Part shown: positions 37,915 through 47,026 of the stretch, piece by piece | Layout of the letters: every line of letters begins with the position of its first letter | How positions within the stretch are numbered: position 1 is the first letter of the stretch | NCBI GenBank assembly: GCA_002307275.1 | Contig: DBTX01000068.1 | Span: 3,723-67,722 of the forward strand | DNA: 64,000 bases | Source of the DNA: Hungateiclostridiaceae bacterium UBA1305 | GTDB taxonomy: Bacteria; Bacillota; Clostridia; Acetivibrionales; DTU013 | Direction: 5' to 3' | Position numbers and translations under genes: made by a program | The notes under the pieces: generated by a model | The model's database searches: none | What the model was told of the DNA's origin: nothing | Seen by the model: the letters and a program-made list of their open reading frames with translations, nothing else

Positions 37915-38341
37915 TTGCGTCACCACCCATTTCAGTATCGCGGGCTATGAATTTACACTTGATAGGAAGTTTGTGCATTGCAAGTCTCATAGCTTCCTTT
38001 GCCGTTTCCTCCGTCATTCCCGCAATTTCAAATAATACTCTTCCCGGCTTGACTACTGCCACCCAGTATTCAGGTGAGCCCTTACCACTACCCATGCGGG
38101 TTTCGGCTGGCTTCTTCGTAACCGGCTTGTCAGGGAATATTTTTATCCATACCTGACCGCCCCTCTTTGTAAAACGTGTCATTGCTATTCTGGCAGCTTC
38201 AATCTGATTACTGGTGATCCAGGCTGGTTCCATTGCCTGAAGTCCGAATTCTCCGTTTGATATGAAGTTGCCTCTGGAAGCAACACCTGTCATTCTGCCT
38301 CTGTGTACTCTTCTGCGCTTTACTCTTTTCGGCATTAACAT
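37901..38341 (-). CDS. rplP: 50S ribosomal protein L16
   Basis: 146 residues; [17 protein letters not shown] start, [16 protein letters not shown] segment and KWIRIFPDKP-like [21 protein letters not shown]. Its ATG overlaps the rpsC stop by one base (TAATG). Confidence 0.98.
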   Translation of the reverse strand: MLMPKRVKRRRVHRGRMTGVASRGNFISNGEFGLQAMEPAWITSNQIEAARIAMTRFTKRGGQVWIKIFPDKPVTKKPAETRMGSGKGSPEYWVAVVKPGRVLFEIAGMTEETAKEAMRLAMHKLPIKCKFIARDTEMGGDANESQ

Positions 38342-39009
38342 TATCGATCGCCTCCTTCCGCTTTCTTTTCCTTCTTGACAGCGGGAAGAACTTCACCCTT
38401 ATATATCCAGGCCTTGACACCGAGTTTTCCGTAAGTTGTATTTGCTTCGGCAAAACCATAGTCGATATCCGCCCTGAGTGTCTGAAGAGGTATGGTTCCC
38501 TCGTGATAGTGCTCTGTCCTGGCAATTTCAGCGCCGCCAAGTCTGCCGGCCACTGCGGTTTTGATACCCTTTGCTCCAAGCTTCATTGTCCTTGTCATTG
38601 CCTGCTTCATTGCTCTCCTGAAGGAAATTCTCTTTTCGAGCTGGCCGGCGATATTCTCGGCAACAAGCTGCGCATCCATCTCAGGTGACTTGATTTCAGT
38701 AATGTTTATAAGGACGCTTTTGCCTGTAAGTGCTTCAACTTCCTTACGAAGTTCTTCAATTCCGGCTCCGCCCTTGCCTATTACTAGACCGGGTTTGGCT
38801 GTATGGACATTTACCTTGATCTTGTTTGCAGCTCTTTCGATTTCAATCCTGGAAATGCCGGAAATATATAATTTCTTCTTAATGAACCTTCTGATCTTAA
38901 CATCTTCAACCAAAAGATCACCAAAGTTTTTCTTATTGGCATACCATTTGGTGTCCCAGTCCTTGATAATTCCTATTCTCAATCCATGTGGATTTACCTT
39001 CTGGCCCAT
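38341..39009 (-). CDS. rpsC: 30S ribosomal protein S3
   Basis: 222 residues; [18 protein letters not shown] start, the KH domain [17 protein letters not shown] and C-terminal [21 protein letters not shown] blocks. The second of two adjacent ATGs is chosen, seven bases after AGGAGG. Confidence 0.98.
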   Translation of the reverse strand: MGQKVNPHGLRIGIIKDWDTKWYANKKNFGDLLVEDVKIRRFIKKKLYISGISRIEIERAANKIKVNVHTAKPGLVIGKGGAGIEELRKEVEALTGKSVLINITEIKSPEMDAQLVAENIAGQLEKRISFRRAMKQAMTRTMKLGAKGIKTAVAGRLGGAEIARTEHYHEGTIPLQTLRADIDYGFAEANTTYGKLGVKAWIYKGEVLPAVKKEKKAEGGDR

Positions 39010-39028
39010 CATCCAACCTCCTTCTGGC

Positions 39029-39511
39029 TTATTTTCTTTCCTTCAATACTACAGTGATATGACTTGTCCTCTTCCTGATCCTATTTGCGCTTCCCTTTGC
39101 TCTGGGCATAATCCTTTTCAGTGTCGGTCCCTGGGTTGCATATGCTTCAGCTACAAAAAGCTCGTCTCTGTTGAGTCCTTTGCTTGGGTCGTTTGCTGCA
39201 TTGGCCTCAGCTGATTTCAAAAGCTTCAACAATAACTCCGAAGCGGCCTTGGGTGTATATTTCACGATACCGTAAGCCTCGTCTATGTTTTTGTCTTTTA
39301 TAAGATCCAGAACGATTTTAACCTTTCTTGATGAGATCCTGGCGTGGTTGAGCACTGCTCTTCCTTCATCCTTGCCTATTCCAAGCACCTTTTTCTCCTT
39401 TTTCGTCAGGAGAGCAGGCTTCTGAAACAGTCTGTGTGTCGTGTTAAAATCATCCAGTATTTGATCCTTTTCTTTAAGAAGTTCTTCTTTTGATCTTACC
39501 TTCTTTTCCAA
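39029..39511 (-). CDS. rplV: 50S ribosomal protein L22 with N-terminal extension
   Basis: 160 residues against about 110 usual. The core (about 50-160) has [18 protein letters not shown] and [20 protein letters not shown]. The first about 48 residues are a charged extension. Its TTG start at 39511 lies eight bases behind a perfect AGGAGG and there is no equally good start at the core, so the extension is probably translated. Confidence 0.95.
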   Translation of the reverse strand: MEKKVRSKEELLKEKDQILDDFNTTHRLFQKPALLTKKEKKVLGIGKDEGRAVLNHARISSRKVKIVLDLIKDKNIDEAYGIVKYTPKAASELLLKLLKSAEANAANDPSKGLNRDELFVAEAYATQGPTLKRIMPRAKGSANRIRKRTSHITVVLKERK

Positions 39512-39585
39512 CTGGAATTCCTCCTTTCGGCATTAAGCTTGTTACTTGGCATGATGTGACCGTTTTGATTTCTCAAAGCCGGTCA

Positions 39586-39870
39586 TTACTTAAGAGTAGT
39601 GGACTTTTCCGTGTGGTGCCCATGTCCTCTGAATGTCCTTGTCGGTGCAAATTCACCAAGCTTATGGCCCACCATTTCTTCAGTCATATATACTGGTACA
39701 TGCTTTCTGCCGTCATGTACTGCAATAGTATGTCCAACCATCTGAGGGTAAATCGTTGACGCTCTGGACCAGCTCTTCAGAACTCTTTTCTCATTGGTCT
39801 TGTTCATGTCCTCAACCTTCTTCAGAAGCCTCAGGTCAACATATGGTCCCTTTTTTAAAGATCTGCTCAT
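39586..39870 (-). CDS. rpsS: 30S ribosomal protein S19
   Basis: 94 residues; [18 protein letters not shown] start, [21 protein letters not shown] and [16 protein letters not shown]. Between rplB and rplV. Confidence 0.98.
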   Translation of the reverse strand: MSRSLKKGPYVDLRLLKKVEDMNKTNEKRVLKSWSRASTIYPQMVGHTIAVHDGRKHVPVYMTEEMVGHKLGEFAPTRTFRGHGHHTEKSTTLK

Positions 39871-39960
39871 TTGGTAGTAGTCCTCCTTTCCTTACTCCGG
39901 AAAGCACCTGCAGCCTGACTGACAATCTTGTCGATGCTGCTGACCGTTCCGCAATGTTAA

Positions 39961-40794
39961 TTATTTCTGATTCCTTCTCTTGACTATGAACTTATCGGAT
40001 TTGTTCTTCTTCTTCCTGGTCTTGTAACCAAGAGTAGGCTTGCCCCAAGGAGTCACCGGACTCGGCCTTCCTATTGGAGACTTGCCTTCACCACCACCAT
40101 GCGGATGGTCTACAGGATTCATAACAACACCGCGTACCGCAGGTCTGACGCCCATCCATCTTTTTCTGCCCGCCTTGCCGATCTTGATATTTTCGTTCTC
40201 AATATTGCTTAACTGGCCGATGGATGCTTTACATAGCATTCTGATCATTCTTACTTCGCCTGAAGGAAGTCTTACCTGAGCATAATCGCCTTCCTTGGCC
40301 ATGAGCTGTGCCGCATTCCCGGCAGCTCTGACAAGTTGGCCGCCTTTTGCAGGCTTGAGCTCTATATTGTGGATCAGAGTACCGACCGGAATATTGATCA
40401 GCGGAAGCGTATTGCCCGGCTTAATATCGGCGGCAGCCCCTGATTCAACAGCGTCTCCAACCTTTAAGCCAACAGGCGCCAGTATATATCTCTTTTCTCC
40501 ATCTGCATAGAAGAGAAGTGCAATATTTGCAGTCCTGTTAGGATCATACTCGATGGCTGCAACTTTTGCCTTTACACCATCTTTATCTCTTTTGAAATCG
40601 ATGATTCTGTACTTCTGTCTTGCTCCGCCACCGTGGTGACGTACAGTGATCCTGCCGTAAGAATTTCTGCCGCCTGATTTATTTAATGTTTCCAACAGAG
40701 ACTTTTCAGGCTCCGTTTTCGTAATTTCCTCGAATGTGGAAACAGTCATGAATCTTCTTGCGGGAGTTGTCGGATTAAACTTCTTTACTGCCAT
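39961..40794 (-). CDS. rplB: 50S ribosomal protein L2
   Basis: 277 residues; [43 protein letters not shown] with the histidine close to the peptidyl transferase centre. Between rplW and rpsS. Confidence 0.98.
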   Translation of the reverse strand: MAVKKFNPTTPARRFMTVSTFEEITKTEPEKSLLETLNKSGGRNSYGRITVRHHGGGARQKYRIIDFKRDKDGVKAKVAAIEYDPNRTANIALLFYADGEKRYILAPVGLKVGDAVESGAAADIKPGNTLPLINIPVGTLIHNIELKPAKGGQLVRAAGNAAQLMAKEGDYAQVRLPSGEVRMIRMLCKASIGQLSNIENENIKIGKAGRKRWMGVRPAVRGVVMNPVDHPHGGGEGKSPIGRPSPVTPWGKPTLGYKTRKKKNKSDKFIVKRRNQK

Positions 40795-40855
40795 TTCTTC
40801 TCACTCCTATCTGAAATGCGTGATAAGCACTAACACATTCCTATTTCACAAATTT

Positions 40856-41209
40856 TTATTGCGTTACGCCATACTCTTCGATGCTTGACTTATACTTCTT
40901 TGTGCTGGCTATTTCCTTGCCGCCCTTTGTCAAATAGAAATCTGTCTTGGGAGAAAGGTCTATCTTTACGACAGCCTTTTTCCAGTCCGGCCTCGGTCCT
41001 ACATGAACGCCCTGTCTCTTTACTTTACCGTTGTAGTTCATTGTGTTGACCTGGAGTACCTTTACCTGGAAAAGCCTTTCGGTCGCCTGTCTGATTTCCG
41101 TCTTGGTTGCATTGACATCCACGATAAAGGTGTATTTGCCGATTGCTACCTCAAGGTTGCTCTTCTCAGTAATAAACGGTCTGATGATAATATCTTCAGG
41201 TGTTCTCAT
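40856..41209 (-). CDS. rplW: 50S ribosomal protein L23
   Basis: 117 residues; IIIRPFITEKSNLEVAIGKYTF and VNTMNYNGKVKRQGVHVG. It is about 20 residues longer than the common form, with a charged C-terminal tail. L23 is the ribosomal docking site of trigger factor. Its ATG overlaps the rplD stop by one base. Confidence 0.97.
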   Translation of the reverse strand: MRTPEDIIIRPFITEKSNLEVAIGKYTFIVDVNATKTEIRQATERLFQVKVLQVNTMNYNGKVKRQGVHVGPRPDWKKAVVKIDLSPKTDFYLTKGGKEIASTKKYKSSIEEYGVTQ

Positions 41210-41832
41210 TACGCATACACCTCCTCGACTTTTTCGACTGCATCCCTGGTAATGATGAATTTCTCATACTTCAGGATGTCAAATACGTTTATGGTATTGA
41301 CAAATGTGGTCTTCACTCCGGGTATGTTCCTTGCGGATTTTTCAACTGCGTCATTCTTTGAATCAAGAACGATCAGTACGCTGGTTTCTACCTTTAATAA
41401 GCTAAGCACATTCGTCATTTGTTTTGTTTTGATGCTATCAAAATTCAACACGTCAAGAACAAGAATTTCCTTCTCGTTGACTTTAGAAGTGAGAGCCGAC
41501 TTGAGCGCCAGCTTCTTGAGCTTCTTCGGAAGTGTATAAGAGTAACTCCTTGGCTTGGGTCCAAGAACAATACCGCCCTTGATCCACTGTGCGGAACGTA
41601 TGCTGCCCTGTCTTGCCCTGCCTGTACCCTTCTGTCTCCAGGGTTTCTTTCCTCCGCCTCTTACCTCACTCTTGGTTTTGGTAGACTGCGTACCCTGCCT
41701 TTTGTTTGCTAACTGATTCTGTACTGCGAGATGAACTGCATTTTCGTTGACATCTATACCGAATATATTATCATTCAGTTCAATTTCTCCGACTGTCTCG
41801 CCCTTCATATTGAATAAATCAACCTTTGGCAT
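41209..41832 (-). CDS. rplD: 50S ribosomal protein L4
   Basis: 207 residues; the long loop [22 protein letters not shown] lines the exit tunnel, and [21 protein letters not shown] follows. In E. coli L4 represses the S10 operon at its leader; here a leader hairpin is also present upstream of rpsJ. Confidence 0.98.
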   Translation of the reverse strand: MPKVDLFNMKGETVGEIELNDNIFGIDVNENAVHLAVQNQLANKRQGTQSTKTKSEVRGGGKKPWRQKGTGRARQGSIRSAQWIKGGIVLGPKPRSYSYTLPKKLKKLALKSALTSKVNEKEILVLDVLNFDSIKTKQMTNVLSLLKVETSVLIVLDSKNDAVEKSARNIPGVKTTFVNTINVFDILKYEKFIITRDAVEKVEEVYA

Positions 41833-41857
41833 AATCGCTTCCTCCTCCCTATCCGTA

Positions 41858-42496
41858 TTACTTGCCAGATTTGACAGTTTCCTTCACAACGACAAGACCG
41901 CCCTTTGGTCCTGGAACTGCACCTTTTATCAAAAGCAGGTTTCTTTCGCTGTCAACCCTGACTACTTCAAGGTTCTGAACTGTTATCTTATCGACTCCCA
42001 TATGACCCGGAAGCCTCTTACCTTTAAAAACCCTTGCAGGGCTTGTATTGGAACCCATGGAACCCGGTCTCCTGTGGTACATTGAACCATGAGTTTCAGG
42101 TCCGCCTGACTGTCCATATCTCTTTATGGTACCCTGGAAACCCTTACCCTTTGAAATACCGCTTACATCAACCTTGTCTCCGTCACTGAACATGTCAGCA
42201 ACCTTGATTTCCTGGCCGACTTCGTACTTTTCCACATCCTGTATTCTGAATTCTTTGAGATATCTTCTGGATGAAACCTTCACCTTGGAGAACAAACCTT
42301 TCTCAGGCTTATTCAGCTTTTTCTCCGAAATCTCTTCAAAACCAAGCTTTAATGCCGCGTAACCGTCGTTATCATCTGTCTTCTTCTGGACAACGGCACA
42401 CGGACCGGCCTGAATTACCGTTACCGGCAGTGAAAGGCCTGCTTCATTAAATATCTGTGTCATACCTATCTTTTTTCCCAGTATGAACTTGCTCAT
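41858..42496 (-). CDS. rplC: 50S ribosomal protein L3
   Basis: 212 residues from the ATG at 42496 ([16 protein letters not shown]). [21 protein letters not shown] and [20 protein letters not shown] are the conserved loop reaching the peptidyl transferase centre. A longer frame adds 18 unrelated residues. Confidence 0.98.
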   Translation of the reverse strand: MSKFILGKKIGMTQIFNEAGLSLPVTVIQAGPCAVVQKKTDDNDGYAALKLGFEEISEKKLNKPEKGLFSKVKVSSRRYLKEFRIQDVEKYEVGQEIKVADMFSDGDKVDVSGISKGKGFQGTIKRYGQSGGPETHGSMYHRRPGSMGSNTSPARVFKGKRLPGHMGVDKITVQNLEVVRVDSERNLLLIKGAVPGPKGGLVVVKETVKSGK

Positions 42497-42651
42497 TCCC
42501 TTACCTCCTAAAAATATCATTGGTTCACAATTTCTTATGAACATGATCACTCACTTAGCTGATATAGATTTATCGATTCCGGTAATTACAAATCGATTTA
42601 TCGATTTCAGTCAACCACAATTGATGAAATCAATTGGCGGCCGTCCAGCAT

Positions 42652-42963
42652 TTACAGCTTTATCTCGATATCCACGCCAGCAGGCAGATCCAGCCTCATA
42701 AGTGCATCAACCGTCTTTGGTGTAGGCATCAATATGTCTATGAGTCTCTTGTGAGTCCTCATTTCAAACTGTTCACGCGCATCCTTATACTTGTGGGGAG
42801 CTCTCAGGATCGTCATGATCTCCTTCTGTGTAGGCAGCGGAACTGGTCCCGAAACCTGAGCTCCGGTTCTCTTTGCAGTTTCTACGATCTTCTCGGCAGA
42901 CTGGTCCAATACCTGATGATCAAATGCTTTCAGTCTGATTCTGATTTTTTGGTTGTTTGCCAT
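42652..42963 (-). CDS. rpsJ: 30S ribosomal protein S10
   Basis: 103 residues; [32 protein letters not shown] and [13 protein letters not shown]. First gene of the S10 operon, and also the NusE partner in antitermination complexes. Confidence 0.98.
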   Translation of the reverse strand: MANNQKIRIRLKAFDHQVLDQSAEKIVETAKRTGAQVSGPVPLPTQKEIMTILRAPHKYKDAREQFEMRTHKRLIDILMPTPKTVDALMRLDLPAGVDIEIKL

Positions 42964-42987
42964 ACAATAACCTCCTGTCTAATGTTA

Positions 42988-43041
42988 GGGGACATACCTT
43001 TCTGAACATGCTGTATTCCTTTTGCGTTAAGGAATGTCCCC
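42988..43041. repeat. GGGGACAT...ATGTCCCC palindrome in the S10 leader
   Basis: GGGGACATACCTT (42988-43000) pairs imperfectly with AAGGAATGTCCCC (43029-43041). It belongs to the same repeat family as the spc-operon cluster and lies 25 bases before rpsJ. Confidence 0.75.
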
Positions 43042-43107
43042 TTCTGATTTGTTACGTACAACAAGCGATTTTCTGTACACTATGCCGGGTGTTTCCTGTT
43101 TAGCTAT

Positions 43108-43155
43108 TTTAAAACCCAGGATGCTTACAGTACCATAAGGCCTGTAAAACCTGGG
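43108..43155 (-). terminator. Terminator-like hairpin (possible attenuator) in the S10 leader
   Basis: On the minus strand CCCAGG...TACAG pairs with CTGTA...CCTGGG, followed by TTTTAAAATAG. It lies about 150 bases downstream of the promoter and 150 upstream of rpsJ, so it could stop transcription before the operon unless antiterminated. Confidence 0.5.
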
Positions 43156-43310
43156 CTGTACTTTACAAACAGACACATATTACTATGTGTTCGCAAAATG
43201 TACAGTGACTTGTCGCCCGGTTTCTCGAATCGGACATTCTCTGCGGAAGTTCCCTATTTCTAAGAATAGCCATCTCCCACTTCATCGTATGTCATGTCAC
43301 AGCAAGTGAT

Positions 43311-43339
43311 ATTTTACTACAGAATGTACAACATTGCAA
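43311..43339 (-). promoter_or_regulatory. S10 operon promoter
   Basis: TTGCAA and TAAAAT 17 bases apart on the minus strand, with AT-rich sequence upstream. It would give a leader of about 340 nt before rpsJ. No gene is seen in the 492-base gap 42964-43455. Confidence 0.65.
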
Positions 43340-43455
43340 GGGTTTTTTATTTATAAACAAATTTATTATATTGTTTATTGTTTATATTGTTTTATTATTG
43401 TCCGCTTTATTATATTGTAGCCTATTATATTGTAGTGTTATAATAATCGTACTCT

Positions 43456-43731
43456 CTATTCTCTAACTCTGCCTTTTGTCTTGTTATTTCCATCATAACC
43501 CTGGGCTGATTCATTATAACTTCCTGAAGTAGCGGTAGAATTATTTTCTTCCTGGCGCATGAGCTTTTCCAACTCCAATTGGTTCCTGGCTCTCACTTCC
43601 TCAGTTCTGACAAGCGCATCCGCACGGATCTGTTCAACCTTAATCCTATACTTGGTGATTTGGGATATAACTGTAATAACCAATCCTACTGCAATTGCAA
43701 ATATAGGTATCAGATTTTCATTAATATACAT
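43456..43731 (-). CDS. Small membrane-anchored protein of unknown function
   Basis: 91 residues. One N-terminal membrane helix (about 7-24) is followed by a basic, coiled-coil-prone segment (about 27-65, rich in Arg, Glu, Leu) and a polar Ser/Asn/Gly tail. GAGGTGG stands four bases before the ATG at 43731, so translation is likely. I do not recognise the family. It stands alone between the S10 promoter and the end of the polysaccharide locus. Confidence 0.65.
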   Translation of the reverse strand: MYINENLIPIFAIAVGLVITVISQITKYRIKVEQIRADALVRTEEVRARNQLELEKLMRQEENNSTATSGSYNESAQGYDGNNKTKGRVRE

Positions 43732-43923
43732 CGTTCCACCTCGTGCTACTTCATTTGATATAAGATTAACATGTTCTCATCTCGACAGGTTTGTCAAGTT
43801 GACCGGAGAGACATGCCGTTCACTATTATATCATCACAAGTATAAAACTACCAGTTCAATTGTGATAGTTTAGTTGCGATAAGTCAAATATTAGATACTA
43901 TTCACAGTCACTTTAAAAGGGTA

Positions 43924-43957
43924 CAAGAAAAAGGCTAATGTTTTAGCCTTTTTCTTG
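43924..43957. terminator. Bidirectional terminator hairpin
   Basis: A perfect 15-bp stem (CAAGAAAAAGGCTAA and its complement) with a four-base loop; A and T runs in the stem let it work on either strand. It follows the transposase-like remnant. Confidence 0.75.
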
Positions 43958-43973
43958 AGTGTGTAGAGTTTTA

Positions 43974-44123
43974 TCAAACTTGTGGTGGGTGTAGGAGTTC
44001 ATTTAGGCTTATCGGATTCCCCCTGCAAAGCCGAAGTAGCGCATAGAACACATTAATACCATTTCTGTAGCATGTCTCAAGATATGATTTGATGTTCGCA
44101 TAGAAGAACGCTGTGAATATTAA
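43974..44123 (-). pseudogene. Probable transposase C-terminal remnant
   Basis: 49 sense codons with no start, closed by a TAG upstream and ending in TGA at 43974. The translation (FYANIKSYLETCYRNGINVF, then ALLRLCRGNP) has the look of the C-terminal end of an insertion-sequence transposase, but I cannot name the family with certainty. It marks the boundary between the polysaccharide locus and the ribosomal genes. Confidence 0.4.
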
Positions 44124-44171
44124 CTAAGAAGGTTTTAGAAGCTACGCAACAATTATTTAATGCATACTGCC

Positions 44172-44213
44172 AAAAAAGTGCAATAGACACATTTTCTGAT
44201 CCATTGCACTTTT
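44172..44213 (-). terminator. Terminator at the end of the polysaccharide locus
   Basis: AAAAGTGCAAT and ATTGCACTTTT form an 11-bp stem followed by Ts on the minus strand, 50 bases after the Wzz-like stop. Confidence 0.8.
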
Positions 44214-44263
44214 ACATTTAATAGTTCTTAGCACAGCAGTCTATCAATAACAGAGCCTATTGC

Positions 44264-45763
44264 TTACCCAGCTTGCTGTTCCCCTGTCGCAGTTTTGTTA
44301 TTATCAGGTCCGGATACTGCATTCTTTAATAAGACAAGAACTACGGCAGTAAAAGCAGCAAGTATGGTTAATACAATAACCGCCAGTGCAGGTATTTTTA
44401 CATTCGATATAAAAGAGGATTTGTACTGCGCAGGTACCGGTATTTTCACTGCATTATTAAATACTTCCGTTTCAAAATACTCTTCTACCGTCTTATTCGT
44501 TATATCAACCCAGTTATTCATCTTTTTAGAAATACTCACTACCATAGAATCTACTTCTTTTGAGTATTTTTGCCTGAGGATCTCATCTACAACAGTCCCA
44601 TTGATTTTTTCAAGTATCTTCGTATAGTACTCAATCTCACGTGCATCTTCAGAAGCAGTTACACCAGCATCGACCGACCTTCCCAGCAATTGGTCATAAT
44701 ATTCATTCTTCTGGTCAAACTCCGTTGTCCCGGCTGTTTCTCCATTTGAACCTGGCATCATGATTAGATTTTTATCCTTCTGATACGCTTTTACAGCAGC
44801 CTGCGCCATCTGCGCCTCATCCTGTTTCTTACCCATTTCAAGCTGATATTGCTCAATACGGTATTGATACAGTGACAACAGCCTGTCTTTATCCTTTGTA
44901 AGATTATAGCTGTAGATTAAAGAATTCATCCTTGATATATCCACATCATTGATGATGTTCAAATACGATACGATATCTCCAAAGGACATTTGAGTCGTTT
45001 TGGACCGGAAATCCGGTGAGACTTTCTTTTTATCACTGATATAGCTCGTGATAATGTCTATCTGACCCTTCATAATCCTTGCTACCTCCGGGTAGTCATA
45101 TTCATCGTAATTCAATTCTCCGACTGCTATCGAAAGAACATTTTTATCTCCATAGGTCTCAATAAAATAATTTTTGTACTCCTTAAGAAGCTCATTAACT
45201 ACTTTATTGGCTTCATCTCCATCTAAACCAAGCTTCTTTTCATTCTTAAAAGTAACCATAAACTGTGTCGGGTGATACTCCAATTCATTCAGTTCTTCAA
45301 GCTTTGTGACATCCTTCTCAGCCATCTTGTTTATCGTAAGGATTTTATTTATTACATCATCAGGAATTACACCCTGTATATCAATATTCTTTCTAATGTC
45401 CTCCGTTGTCAGCTTCCGGCCGTATAAATTCATGGTATCCATTACCTTGTCGACAACCACAGGAGCTTTTAATTTATCTATATCAAAGGTCTTCCCATGA
45501 GGATCCAAACCCTTGTCAATACCATCAAAGTTAAACGAAATCAAGGCTTGCACCGAGCCGGATGATTGCTGAATAAATAGCATATAAACTGACACTGCAA
45601 GAATAGAAAGGATAAACGTAACACAAGTAAACATTACAATAAAACGTTTACAACTTAATAAAATATTGAAGATATTCTTAAGCGATATTCTCTCTCCATT
45701 ATCTTCCTCTTGCTTGATTACCAAATTGATCGTATCTTTTTTCTCAAGTTCCAATTTCTCCAT
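44264..45763 (-). CDS. Wzz/chain-length-determinant-like polysaccharide protein
   Basis: 499 residues with the Wzz layout: cytoplasmic N terminus, membrane helix at about 37-62, a long extracytoplasmic helical region, and a second helix at about 447-470. It is presumed to control chain length or export of the polymer made by the locus. There is no attached or neighbouring tyrosine kinase (CpsD) or phosphatase. GGGAGGA precedes the ATG. A 186-base gap separates it from the GalE remnant, so it may have its own promoter. Confidence 0.78.
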   Translation of the reverse strand: MEKLELEKKDTINLVIKQEEDNGERISLKNIFNILLSCKRFIVMFTCVTFILSILAVSVYMLFIQQSSGSVQALISFNFDGIDKGLDPHGKTFDIDKLKAPVVVDKVMDTMNLYGRKLTTEDIRKNIDIQGVIPDDVINKILTINKMAEKDVTKLEELNELEYHPTQFMVTFKNEKKLGLDGDEANKVVNELLKEYKNYFIETYGDKNVLSIAVGELNYDEYDYPEVARIMKGQIDIITSYISDKKKVSPDFRSKTTQMSFGDIVSYLNIINDVDISRMNSLIYSYNLTKDKDRLLSLYQYRIEQYQLEMGKKQDEAQMAQAAVKAYQKDKNLIMMPGSNGETAGTTEFDQKNEYYDQLLGRSVDAGVTASEDAREIEYYTKILEKINGTVVDEILRQKYSKEVDSMVVSISKKMNNWVDITNKTVEEYFETEVFNNAVKIPVPAQYKSSFISNVKIPALAVIVLTILAAFTAVVLVLLKNAVSGPDNNKTATGEQQAG

Positions 45764-45949
45764 TATAAGAATCCTCCCTTTATTAAGCTTTGTAAAATCA
45801 TAGTATAATAATACACTTTAACCTTTTGGATCTTTTCATTTTCTTGTTAAATGCTCTGATCACATTGCTTATAAATTATCCTTATTACGACTATTTATAT
45901 TTTTCTACAGATTAGGATTTTCATCTATTTAATATATCACTATTCTAAC

Positions 45950-46234
45950 TTATCTTTGCCGTTTTGTCTTCTCTATAGTATTTTCTATAAACCGCTCCTG
46001 TTTCACCTTGATACGCTTCATAATCCCCTGAATGGAAGAAAACCTGAAATTGTCCGAATTCATCTTCATGGCAAGGCAATAAATGTCAACTATCTGCTTA
46101 TTGCGATTCGCTACGTAGGGAGTACTGTTTGAGAAATTGTCACCAAGGACAAACTCGTAGGCAGAATTAAGTAATTCCACCGTGATATTTGAGCCAATAT
46201 AGCCTGTGTAACCAGTTAACAAAACCGAATTCAT
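45950..46234 (-). pseudogene. N-terminal fragment of a GalE-like epimerase
   Basis: The first about 37 residues match UDP-glucose 4-epimerase: VLLTGYTGYIGSNITVELL (Rossmann GxxGxxG) and GDNFSNS. From about residue 40 the sequence no longer resembles the family and ends at 94 residues, against about 330. No catalytic YxxxK is present, so it cannot be a working epimerase. It looks like a truncated relic fused to unrelated sequence. Confidence 0.6.
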
Positions 46235-46235
46235 G

Positions 46236-46445
46236 TTATCTCTTTAACCCTTTGAGATTTCTGTAAATAAGTATAATTCTTGTTTTCAAAATATCGAGGC
46301 AAACATTGCAGTCTGTTATTATGAAAATTCGCAAGCAAATAATCGAAACACAAATAACAGTTAGTATCGAATATAAAATCCAGGCACCGTAGCCATCCAA
46401 TGTCGACATAAAATTGCGTATTAAATCAATATCGGATGTTATCAT
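46236..46445 (-). CDS. Small hypothetical membrane ORF
   Basis: 69 codons with one strong membrane helix (about 20-43). No ribosome site is visible before the ATG at 46445 and no family is recognised. It ends one base before the GalE relic starts and may be part of the same decayed stretch. Confidence 0.3.
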   Translation of the reverse strand: MITSDIDLIRNFMSTLDGYGAWILYSILTVICVSIICLRIFIITDCNVCLDILKTRIILIYRNLKGLKR

Positions 46446-46472
46446 ACAATCAGAATTATTGCGTTTTAAATG

Positions 46473-46988
46473 TCATCTCTCAACTTCGGTAATACCATAG
46501 TGCATAAGAACTCTGCTCCAGAGCTCATACTGATTCAAAAAATGCTCCATGATATCCCTAACGGCACCGTCACCACCTTTTTTCGATGATACAAAGCTAG
46601 ATATTAAACGAATTTCTTCCGCAGCATTGGAAGGGCAACCCCTTATTCCACACATTTTCATGGCTACGTAATCGTTTAGGTCATCGCCAATAAAGAGAAC
46701 TTCGCACAAGGGAATATCTTTATTGTTGCAGATTTCCTTTAGCGCAAAAACCTTATCCACAGTATTACCAAAAACTTCACACCCAAGTTCGGCACCTCGT
46801 CTGGAAACCGCTTCAGATCTGCGACCGGTAAGGAATATTACAGGCAAGCCTATTACCTGCATAGCCTTGATTGCCAGACCGTCCTTGATATCGAAAGACT
46901 TTAATTCCGTTTCACCGGAGCCATATGTAATTTTTCCATCAGTCAATGTCCCGTCGACATCGAGTACAATCATACTGAGTTTAACCAT
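46473..46988 (-). CDS. KdsC-like HAD phosphatase
   Basis: 171 residues of the small cap-less HAD family that dephosphorylates 2-keto-3-deoxy sugar acid phosphates (Kdo-8-P, NeuNAc-9-P). HAD motif I is LDVDGTLTDG with the nucleophile Asp, motif II FLTGR, motif III Lys in VDKVFAL, and motif IV IGDDLND. It follows the aldolase gene by 38 bases, with GAGGG before the ATG. With the aldolase and cytidylyltransferase it forms a probable ulosonic-acid cassette, in which it would supply the dephosphorylated acid for CMP activation. Confidence 0.85.
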   Translation of the reverse strand: MVKLSMIVLDVDGTLTDGKITYGSGETELKSFDIKDGLAIKAMQVIGLPVIFLTGRRSEAVSRRGAELGCEVFGNTVDKVFALKEICNNKDIPLCEVLFIGDDLNDYVAMKMCGIRGCPSNAAEEIRLISSFVSSKKGGDGAVRDIMEHFLNQYELWSRVLMHYGITEVER

Positions 46989-47026
46989 AATTCTAACCCT
47001 CTGTTTTATAGACCAGTCGCCACCAT

